This document shows, piece after piece, positions 37,172 to 47,300 of a DNA stretch of 64,000 nt. The stretch's first letter is position 1; the number at the start of each line of letters is the position of its first letter. A program made the position numbers and the translations under genes. The notes beneath the pieces were generated by a model. That model saw nothing but the letters and a program-made list of their open reading frames with translations. It did not search any database and was not told the DNA's origin. Origin of the DNA: Lytechinus pictus (Eukaryota > Echinodermata > Echinoidea > Temnopleuroida > Toxopneustidae); NCBI RefSeq assembly GCF_037042905.1, contig NC_087251.1:43835373-43899372 (forward strand), given 5' to 3'.

Positions 37172-40100
37172 GGTGAAGAGTTGCCACAGTGATAGGACAC
37201 GAAATGGTGCATTCCCTACTTCAGAAATAAGAGCTTTTAAGTAAAGTAGAAAATAATACAAGTACAGACAGACACAGAAACTTCCAATTACACACATAGC
37301 ACCCCACTCATTCACATCCACACCAGAACTGGAAAACATACCACCCAACGTATCACTCCACTTCATCCCAACAAACATAACACATACACTTCTGCAAACA
37401 TACTCAAACACACGCCCATAGACTATCCCTTGCACACACAAACACCCCGACACTCTCACAAACACCCCAACACACCCACACCAGCATGATTGACATATAC
37501 TTTAGCATCATCCTATAGACCCGCAGTTCCGCCCCCCCCCCCCTTTATAGAGCAGCCATTTGTATGCTGTCCATATTAACATTAACTCCCTTGTCTACAT
37601 AAAATATCTACCTATATAACGCTGAGAAAAGAAAAAAAATAAAAATAAAAGAGTCCGAAAGAATAACCTGATTCTGTGTTTTAGCCCTTGTCCCATATCA
37701 AAGCTAGACTTAAACGCTTAGACCTTCCATAACATTTGGAGTGAACACATGTAAGAGTGAACCCAAATAAACCTACATAATAGGATATCATTCACTTGAA
37801 ACGTATAGCATACTTAAAGATACCAATCAAAATGAATACAGGACATCCAAGAGGGTTCTTATTGTAAAAGGTATTCTCTGACTGCACCGATAAAGGATAC
37901 AGTTGATACTATGTTCCAACCTGTCCAAACTATTCCTATTCTTCTACATCCTAATAGAAAAGCAAATGGCAAAAACTCTTCCGGATACACAAAAATTCCC
38001 AATAACAATAACACCGTTCCAATGAACATATACAGCAGGACTTGTATACCTGCATTGGCATATTTGTTATTCTTCTGTAAACCAATACCAATACCTACTA
38101 CCATGTGTCCTCTATTTATGATAAGCATGATAAGTGATACAATGAATGAAAGAAAAAAAAAAAAAACACCTTTCAATCAATTCAAATCAAATGACAATAC
38201 CAACAACAAAGTCATGATTATCCTCAAGAATGTATACGGGAATCTTTCAGACTCGTTCTGTGATGTAGCCATGCATGTTCCACCCACTAGACCCATTACA
38301 TTATGAATGCATGCACGGAACAAACATTTACCCCACACAATAAACGTCATTCAAAATCGCTCTGTCCCCCAGTTCATCAGAATAAATGACAAAACTCTTC
38401 AAAATACTTGAGATCCCATATAAAATAGCGCCGTTCTAATCAGAACAATCAGAAACAAATGAGAGCAAATTTCTTGCCACTCGAATAGCTGGTTACTTTC
38501 AATAACATAAATGGAGCTATTCAAATTGCCTATGCTAATTTGTTTAGAGCCATTGTAACACAGATATCCAAATAATGTACTCTGCCAATTAAAGCTATAC
38601 CTGCCTGAAGCAAAATCCTTCCACTCCTTCATTATTTTGTTTCATTGAATATGTAGATCAATAACCCCTAAAGAAATTTCAAAGACTCTAATTGTTGGAA
38701 GTGTCATTCCATGTGACTATTATCATTCAAAAATTCCTGGGATGGGCGATAGAAAAAAGACTTAATGCATAATCACCAGCAAAAGGATCTTGCTTTCAAC
38801 TCAGGGTCATACAGACGAATGAATTAATACAAAATTGCAAATGCACACAGAGCTATTCATCCTGTCTACCTTCATTAGCAGTATTTATTCTTTTATAAAC
38901 CGATTTAAGGTTATGCATTTAAATTAGACTGTGCATTCCATTACTTTTTTCCTTTCTTCCCACTTTTTTTGGCTAAAAGTGGTATAGTGAATGAGCCAAG
39001 AAAACCCTTCCTACCTTGCAAATTCAAGCTCAAAATTAATTAATTGCAAGTTAGGTAATATTTGTGTACCTTATTGTTTCAACACACCAAAGATTAATGC
39101 ATTAACTCTCTCAAAAATATGTAAAAAATTAAAGAATTTAAAGAATGTTATTTAACATCTTTTTGCCAGTCCCTCTCTCTCCCTCCGCCTCTCGCTTACA
39201 ATAATGACGATACCAATGTACTATCGGAATGCGCTATTTTTTTTTATCCAATTAACATCATAACTATTGAAGGAAGATTTACCTTTTTTGTCTTCCTTTT
39301 TTTCAGACAGTTACTCCTCCTATCCGCTATACAAAGCGAAGAGATTGACATAACCAGATACATGTAGCTTTAGATATTGGCATCAGACCTACAACATTTA
39401 ACTAGCATTCCTGTCATTATTAGAGGCAGTCCCCCAGAGCGTATAGAGAGGGAGAGAGAGAGATAGAAAGAGATCATAAAATAAAAATGCATATTGTAAA
39501 TACATACAATGTATACGCATATCCACTTATTTATATTGGATAAAAAAGTATCTCTTCAAATCCATAGTTATTTTGCAATGGAAATCCATACTTATTTTAC
39601 AAAGTAGCTCCACAGCACTTTAATTCACTGCTGTTTAAAAAAAAAAAAAAAAAACTGCAACTTAAAATGCCATTTCCTTTTTCCTACCTTTCTCTTGGTT
39701 TGAACTTAAAGTTTTGTTATTACTTATTCCCACAAATATAAAAGAGAAATGGTGAAAAAAAAAAAAATAATAAATAAATAAAAAAAATAAAAAAAAATAA
39801 ATAGAAGAGGCTTTCTTTAGTAGGCCTATATTTTTGAATATTTACTTGGTACATATAAGAAGGCCTAAGAATAGCCTGCACAAGCAATCAGAGCCACTTT
39901 AGGCTCTAATAAATATTTATTTAAAGAAAGAAAAAAATATATATGTATACAGGTCTATGTTACTTTTACACAAAATAAAGGGTGATTATTCCATGAACGT
40001 CTTCTAGTTTCTTCATTCTAGTTTCTTCTCGTTGCATAATATCTTTGATAATAAAAAAATATCAGCTCTCTAGCTTTTCACTTTTGAACATTGCATCTCC

Positions 40101-40543
40101 TTTCCTTCCTTGCGTCAAAAAAAAATTAGTTTTTTAAGTATTAAACTCATTCTCCATCACGCAGTGTTCTCAGTTGATAAGAGTACGCAATATCTTTTTT
40201 CACACCACGCTTTAGTTATTGCTGTTATATTTTCCTGTCTTCTTTGTCCTGCATTTCTCTTCCTTTTTGGTTTGAATATGAATATTCTTCAATCATCCTC
40301 ATTGCATCTTTCAGAAATAATATACAATTTTGCTTTTAGTTGACTCGCATTTTGTTGTGAAATATTCATCAAACCAAATTCTTATCACAGTTAAACAGTT
40401 TAAATGGTGTTTAGAAGGGTCTCACTTTGTGAAAACCTCTTTAACTCCGTAGTCTAGAAAAGTAAATGCTTAGTGTAAGCGAATGTAAACATAACTGATA
40501 CTTATCCAAGCTTTTCTCCTTGTATTCTCATAGCGCCAGTTGC
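37172..40543 (-). other. Long ORF1-ORF2 spacer of the LINE
   Basis: Unusually long for this class. It holds short hydrophobic open frames on the minus strand (about 38134-37859, with several membrane-like stretches; 38632-38399; and the frame just upstream of the ORF2 ATG). It also holds A/T homopolymers at 38150, 39640 and 39760. I find no second poly(A) tail in the right orientation that would separate two insertions. No function can be assigned. Confidence 0.5.
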
Positions 40544-41359
40544 TTATTCAGGGAGATTGGGCTCTGCACCAGTAGCTACCTGAAGACGTATTCCTGGGTT
40601 ACCGGGATGTGTCTCTGTAGGAAGTTGCCGAATGAACACTTGTTGTCTCTCCCGTGGCACGTAAACTCGATCGATATACAATTTCCAAGGTTCGCTTCGG
40701 GAGAAATAAGCCATCTTACCTGAAGACCGGGCTGCCTTTAAGGCTGGCAATTGAGCTCTTCGACGTTCTCTTATTCGCAGTGGGAGATCCTCTGTAATAA
40801 ACATGCGTGAACCTTTCAAATTATTCGCCATTAGAAACACAGCAGTGCGATCTTTATATCTTAAAAATCTTGCAATGATGGGGCGCGGTCTTCTGGCAGA
40901 GTTGATCCGATGGGCTCTTTGAAATTCAATCCTATCTGCAATCGCTCTATCAAATCTAAGATGCTCCACAAAAAAGTCCCGTAAAAGGTTCTCCACATCT
41001 TCCTGTTGATTACCTTCTACTATTCCGTGAAAAAGTAAATTTTCTCGATTAATGTATGACTTGAGACTGTCAATTTCCTGGTTGACTATTTCCTTATCCT
41101 CCTCTATTTTCTGCTGAAGTTCTGAAATATTTTGTCCATTAAAAGTGACCGAATTCACAACATCGTTAAGTTTTTCTTCAAATTTCTTTATTTTGGCTCC
41201 AAAGTTAAGTTCCAAAACTTGAATTCTTTCTAGTACCTTTCCTATCTCCTCTGCTAACATATTCTTAATGGCAGGCAAGAGAGCAGGTCCTTCGGGACTA
41301 GAGCCGGTAGATGGTCGAGGGCGTTTCCCGCCTTGTTTCCCTCGATGACCGCTCGACAT
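40544..41359 (-). CDS. LINE ORF1 protein (L1/Tx1-type RNA-binding chaperone)
   Basis: An uninterrupted 271-aa frame starting at ATG (41359-41357). Residues 1-30 are basic and Pro/Ser-rich. Residues about 34-104 form a heptad-rich coiled coil that should trimerise. RENLLFHGI (105-113) opens an RRM-like domain. A basic C-terminal domain with RAHRINSARRPRPIIARFLR follows. This is the standard layout of L1/Tx1 ORF1 proteins, which bind the element's RNA. Intactness suggests recent activity compared with ORF2. Confidence 0.85.
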   Translation of the reverse strand: MSSGHRGKQGGKRPRPSTGSSPEGPALLPAIKNMLAEEIGKVLERIQVLELNFGAKIKKFEEKLNDVVNSVTFNGQNISELQQKIEEDKEIVNQEIDSLKSYINRENLLFHGIVEGNQQEDVENLLRDFFVEHLRFDRAIADRIEFQRAHRINSARRPRPIIARFLRYKDRTAVFLMANNLKGSRMFITEDLPLRIRERRRAQLPALKAARSSGKMAYFSRSEPWKLYIDRVYVPRERQQVFIRQLPTETHPGNPGIRLQVATGAEPNLPE

Positions 41360-41948
41360 TTTCGTAGTTACCGATATTTTTTCAACTTCAAATATCCACG
41401 TTACATAATGGGAGAGAGGAGGCGAACCCGCGATACGTGTTACTCTCTGACGAACATGCTAATATGATAACTCTGCAATATACCCTATGTCGCCCTCTCT
41501 AGTTTCTTTGAAGTTTGTGTTGGTTTTCCTTACTGATCATGATCAGTGACAGTGGGTATCCTACCCTTTCGAGATCGAGATCTATATTTTCGGCAAAATG
41601 TCAAATGACGGTAAAGTTTTCGTTTATTTTACAAAGATATCTTGAAAAATAAAATAAGATAGCCAACAACTGTTATAATTCTGTTTATATTATTAGTTTA
41701 TATGTAACAGATAGCCTAGATCTAGAGCATAAAGATCTGTTTTAGATCTTATCAATTTAGATCTCAGTCCGATGTGTTCAATCTGATGATGTTTGTTGCC
41801 CTGCTTTGCTTTGGATATTGCATGTTCACGTTTCCTTCTGCGGGGAGTTGCAGCCGGGGATGGGGGGGGGGGGGGGTGGGGCTGGATACGGTCAAGAATC
41901 ACGGAGGCGTGGGTGACGGTTGGTACGTGTAAATATGTATGATTGTCG

Positions 41949-43010
41949 GTAGAGGCGCACGGCCAATATTGGAGACTGTCTCCAATGTGGGAAATTATCT
42001 CCATTTTCAGAGACTTTTCATTTTGTAAAGAATTTGGGTATCCAATTTCAGAGACAGTCTCCAGTTTTGGAGACCAATTTCCTTTGTTTACATTTGCTGC
42101 AAAAGGATTACCGTATGGGTACTAGTATTCAACCCGGCATAATTCAAAGATTTTGACATATTCCCCAAAATATTTAGAAATAGGGAATTTATCTTAATTT
42201 CATACCTTTGTTATTTCCAGGGTAATCTGTTGTCGATATTTTCTTTGTCAATCTGTCGACTGTATGCGCGGAGGATCGAATTATGCGGCGATGGCCTTTT
42301 GCACTGAATGGTACTAGTATTCAACCTAGTGAGGATTGATAGCAAATCTCAAAAGGGTTTAGATTGCTAAATTAGATCTAGATCTATGTAAGTCTCTGGC
42401 TTTGATTAATTCCCTGTTTGGTCTCATCTCAAATGGTCTAGTCCATAGTCGGATGGGACAAGGGCAGATTGAGAGACAGGGCCATCTTTCATCGCTAGGT
42501 TGAATACTAGTACCGACGGGTTGAATACTAGTACCAAAATCCGTCGCCATATAATTCGATCGCCCGCGCACACAGTCAACTGGTTGAAGAAAAAAATAAC
42601 GGAAAAAGAATAACCAGCATTAGCTCTTGGAAATAAGACGGGTCTGAAATTCAGGTAAATTCTATATTTCTATATATTTGAGGAAACTCTCCAAATGGGT
42701 TGAATACTAGTGCCCTTACGGTACCTTGGTGGCAAATAAAAATGTGATAAGCAGATTCCTCATGAAAAATTACCCCCTTTCACCGTCTACTTTAAAAATT
42801 CACCGTCTACTTTTGTTTTGATAAGGATTTTTGTTGTCAATCACACACAAAACAAATGGGCTTCTGACCTCAGTGAGACAAAATTTCCGGTGGAAAAAAT
42901 CATGCTTTTGTTGGTGTTATTTCTTTTGTCCTTTTGCAAAGCAAGTCTCCAATGTGGGAGATTGTCTCCCCTATTGGAGAGAGTCTCCCATATTGGCCGT
43001 GCGCCTCTAC
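41949..43010. mobile_element. 1.06-kb inverted-repeat element with a nested foldback
   Basis: The left end GTAGAGGCGCACGGCCAATA is inverted at the right as TATTGGCCGTGCGCCTCTAC. Subterminal GGAGACTGTCTCC-type repeats lie on both sides. Outer flanks share TGATTGT (41940-41946 and 43011-43017). The interior is mostly a second foldback at 42109-42722. Confidence 0.8.
42109..42722. mobile_element. Nested foldback with ACTAGTATTCAACC repeats
   Basis: Outer arms ACCGTATGGGTACTAGTATT and, inverted, ACCGTAAGGGCACTAGTATT. The motif GGTACTAGTATTCAACC recurs near 42310 and twice inverted at about 42502-42536. A second arm pair (around GGATCGAATTATGCGGCGATGG, 42272-42293) is also inverted at about 42540-42575. 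Confidence 0.75.
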
Positions 43011-43220
43011 TGATTGTAAATGAAGTGGCCTTTGATTTGTGTCTTGTGACTTGTGACTTGTGATAAAAACTATCCCAATTTTAATATTTTAACAAATTAT
43101 CTTTCCCTAATTTGTGGCAAACATTCTAAAGATCGTTAACCAAGAAGAAAATATCGCAAAACTCACTAATACGAATATCCCGCCGTGTTGTCCGAACACC
43201 TCTTGATTTCGCCGCCCGAT

Positions 43221-43531
43221 GTAGAAGGGATCCTAAAGCTACGCACTCGATTTATCATGCAAAAAAATAGTATTTCCTGTGCCTCAATTTCTAAAATATT
43301 TTCATATTAGTATAGAATAATATGAAATTAAAGCAAATATAACTCCAAAATTCCAAACAGTTGTGGTTTTCTCTGCATTTTGAGATTTACGGCAGCCTCT
43401 GTAGAAAAAATTGAATAGGAATCGTTCGTCACTCTGTAGACTTGTGTAGTCACAATTCCACACACAGAGTGCGCATTTGCCATTAAAAACTGCATGCGCG
43501 ATGAGTGGTGCGTAGCTTTAGGACCCCCTAC
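43221..43531. mobile_element. 311-bp MITE upstream of MED6
   Basis: The left end GTAGAAGGGATCCTAAAGCT ACGCAC is inverted at the right as GTGCGTAGCTTTAGGACCCC CTAC. The interior is not recognised. Confidence 0.75.
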
Positions 43532-44302
43532 CATACAACTACAAGTGAATGCAGGTGGAAATCACGGGGGGGGGGGGGTGCATTGCATTGGGACCTCAAT
43601 AAAGTTGGAAAAAGCTGCCAGAGTAGTCAGACTTTTAAGCACCATTTAATAAAATCCACAGATTTAATCAATTTTTTACATTAAATATAATTTGTGATAT
43701 CTACACTATAATTCTAACTAATTCACTCAAAAAATTCATAACAAAACAGAGAAAACAAAAATCACTAGACTAGTTCACCCTGCGACAAGCCTTGTTGCTA
43801 TCACTTTGTGTACTATTGGTGTGTTACGGCGAGTTCCGACTTTCCACAAATGCACCATTCCGTATATGACCCATTGCTACCTATTCTGAGGTAAATTGGA
43901 TTTTGACCTCTTCTTGGTCAGACACACTCCATGATTTAGTTCCAAGCCAAAACTTGACAAATCTAGTTACATGAAACACAGGGCAATCTTATCTTGCTCT
44001 CTCTTGATCAGTCGCTCATCGAAAAATTCCTTTTATGTCATCACAGTCTTAAGCCTAGGATGCAAGGCTGGAGCTCAATCTTAAATGAGATGGCCGCTGT
44101 GCTCATGCCACGCCCATACTGCCATAGCATCTTCCTTGCACACTTATTGGGGAGTAGACCAAAAGCTTCGGTCTCTGTTATGTTGGTTGTTCAGCTGACC
44201 TCCGTTGGCTTCACTCACCAAATACAGAGACCGAAGTTCTAGCGCGATCTGTACAGGGGACTCAATGGCTATATGTTTATGTGTATTAAGTTCGGATAAA
44301 AC

Positions 44303-44330
44303 AGGGCAGTGAAGTTGCGTGACAGCCGAG
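44303..44330 (+). CDS. MED6: MED6 candidate first coding exon, start codon reads AGG
   Basis: A strong donor (CCGAG then GTAAGT) closes an exon whose phase 1 fits exon 2 (acceptor TTTTTCAG, 44962). The frame reads A-V-K-L-R-D-S-R-D into N-S-L-H-I-S-W. That parallels the known short MED6 N-terminus ending in RDN and then ISW. The codon in the initiator place is AGG (44303-44305), preceded by AAAAC. An in-frame TAA (44297-44299) lies two codons upstream of it, so no ATG can serve in this exon. Confidence 0.55.
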
Positions 44331-47300
44331 GTAAGTCACTGTTTTTGTTCCTTTTAACTTGATTTTCCCCGTTTTTTGGCAATTAATGCCAAGAGGGGAT
44401 ATTAATTTGCATTTCGGTCGCGTTAATTTTCAAAAGTTTGATTCATTCAAGACAAAAATTGAAGAGCCCCGACGGGGGGATTTTGCATTGTAAGTCCCCT
44501 AATGGTGGCTGCACGATAGCGAGCCGTCTGTGTATGAGGAGAAATTTAAAAAATAAAAAAATGTTAAAAAACTCCTCGAAACAGACGGCTGCCAGCTGTC
44601 TAATTGGGGAGTAGACATAAATCTATCTGTTTTGAGTAGTTCTTCAGAAATTTTTTTTCCACATGCACAGAAGTCCCTTTTTTTACCACATTTATAATTT
44701 TCTTAGGTATACTGTTATAGGAAATTTTGAATTAAAAAGATCACATCACTTCTGTTTAAGAGTTTCATGATATGCAAGTATTCCACCATCTGAAATTTAA
44801 ACAACTTTATTTTATATTTGTATTTCTCTTGTGAATATTGTGTATTGATGTTGATCTAGATTCATGCTGCTGTTGTATGTCCTATATCTTGTTGGAAATT
44901 GGAAATAAAGTCTGAATTTTAATTGTAACATTTCCATATTTCTATTTCTTACATTTTTCAGACAATTCACTGCATATTTCCTGGCATGACTCGGCATGGA
45001 TACCTCACCTCAATCAAGCCAGTATCATGGATTACTTCTCAAATAGAAGCAACCCTTTCTATGATCGAACATGCAACAACGAGATCATCAAGATGCAACG
45101 GTTAAACCTAGAACAACTCAAGTAAGTTTTATCTGTCCATTTCCCCCAAAGCTGCAAAGCTTCTCTTGTAAACATTTATGCAAGAAAAAAATGCACCATA
45201 TTTTCAAAATCAAGATTGGTGAGTTGCATTGAGTTTTCAGTGAACAAAATTATTACAATTATGATAGTTGCCATGTATAGATATTATCATCACCAAAGAT
45301 CAATATAATGATTGGGTTTTTTTGCTTTTCTTTTTGACTGAATCTAGCAATAAAGGAAGAGTGTAAAATACCAAGACAAGAAATATTTTGTATGTTGGAT
45401 AACACATAAATTTATAACAAAAGAGATCCCTGGACATGGCCACATTACCCAAGCAGGACAGATTAACATGAAGTTTCAAAAGAGTTACCAAAATGAAAAT
45501 ATATAAATAAATTCTAATCAACTAAAGTAATTCATGTTGGAAAATTCAGTGAATATATTACACTTTTGATTTGTTAAAGTAAACATATTTGTAAAATATT
45601 TCAGATAACAAAACATTAAAATAAAGGGTTTTTTGTCTCACCTGCATAGCAGAGTGAGACTATAGGCGCCGCTTTTCCGACGGCGACGGCGGCGGCGGCG
45701 GCGGCGTCAACACCAAATCTTAACCTGAGGTTAAGTTTTTGAAATGACAGCATAACTTAGAAAGTATATGGACCTAGTTCATGAAACTTGGCCATAAGGT
45801 TAATCAAGTATTACTGAACATCCTGCCTGAGTTTCATGTCACATGACTAAGGTCAAAGGTCATTTAGGGTCAATGAACTTAGACCATGTTGGGGGAATCA
45901 ACATCAAAATCTTAACCTAAGGTTAAGTTTTTGAAATGTCATCATAACTTAGAAAGTATATGGACCTAGTTCATGAAACTTATACATAAGGTTAATCAAG
46001 TATCACTGAACATCCTGCATGAGTTTCACATCACATGACCAAGGTCAAAGGTCATTTAGGGTCAATGAACTTTGGCCGAATTGGGGGTATCTGTTGAATT
46101 ACCATCATAACTTTGAAAGTTTATGGATCTGATTCATGAAACTTGGACATAATAGTAATCCAGTATTACTGAACATCCTGTGCAAGTTTCAGGTCACATG
46201 ATCAAGGTCAAAGGTCATTTAGGGTCAATGAACTTTGGCCAAATTGGGGTATTTGTTGAATTACAGTCATAAATTTGAAAGTGTGTTGGTCTAGTTCATA
46301 AAACTTGGACATAATATTAATCAAGTATCACTGAACATCCTGTGCGAGTTTCAGGTCACATGATCAAGGTCAAAGGTCATGTAAGGTCAAAGAACTTTGG
46401 CCACGTTGGGGGTATTTGTTGAATTGCCATCATAACTTTGAAAGTTTATGGATCTGATTCATGAAACTTGGACATAATAGTAATCCAGTATTACTGAACA
46501 TCCTGTGCAAGTTTCAGGTCACATGATCAAGGTCAAAGGTCATTTAGGGTCAATGAACTTTGGCCAAATTGGGGTATTTGTTGAATTACAGTCATAAATT
46601 TGAAAGTGTGTTGGTCTAGTTCATAAAACTTGGACATAATATTAATCAAGTATCACTGAACATCCTGTGCGAGTTTCAGGTCACATGATCAAGGTCAAAG
46701 GTCATGTAAGGTCAAAGAACTTTGGCCACGTTGGGGGTATTTGTTGAATTGCCATCATATCTCTATAAGTGTATTGGTCTAGTTCATAAAACGTGGAAAT
46801 AAGAGTAACCAAGTATCACTGAACATCTTGTGCGAGTTATAGTAGTTTTCAAAATCAGCACTGCTGCTATATTGAATTGCGTGATGCAGGTGAGACGGCC
46901 AGAGGCATTCCACTTGTTTAAATTTTATTCCTACATTTCATAGGTCAATGACAGGATTAGAGTATATCCTGCTGCATGTCCAAGAACCAATCCTGTACGT
47001 TGTTAGAAAACAACATCGGCATTCTCTAGAAGAAGCCACCCCATTGGCTGATTATTACATCATAGCTGGCAGAGTGTATCAAGCTCCCGATATTTGTGCA
47101 GTAATCAATGCAAGAATGGTAAGATATATTTTACTGAGAAGTTGATGTATGCACTACGACTTCCTTGGTATTGTAGATGGTTATCAGTTTCTTTATTTTT
47201 TGCCCCCATAAGCCAAAGTGCCATGCATTTACAACTTGCAAATAACTTGTGAAGATGCTTCTTCTGTATTCTGTTTTAATATTTCTTATTATTTTTTAAA

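Larger units (their letters stand above)
32912..41500 (-). mobile_element. Long Tx1/L1-like LINE
   Basis: Read on the minus strand: 5' region (about 41500-41360), ORF1 (41359-40544), a spacer of about 3.4 kb, ORF2 (37171-33433) and a 3' UTR. It ends in a run of about 15 A (T-run at 32912-32926). The ORF1/ORF2 types and an A tail place it with L1/Tx1-group elements. The decamer GCAATATACC occurs near both ends (32891-32900 and 41475-41484) and may be the target duplication. It lies 12 bp from the A tail, so the exact ends are uncertain. Confidence 0.8.

Noticed and set aside
37859..38176. A membrane-protein gene on the minus strand in the LINE spacer
   Set aside because: The frame lacks an ATG at its start, and the hydrophobicity can come from T-rich sequence. 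Kept only as part of the spacer observation.
43994..44242. An alternative MED6 first exon beginning MAAV (ATG at about 44091)
   Set aside because: The N-terminal letters resemble vertebrate MED6, but no donor in the right phase follows and the frame ends at 44242.
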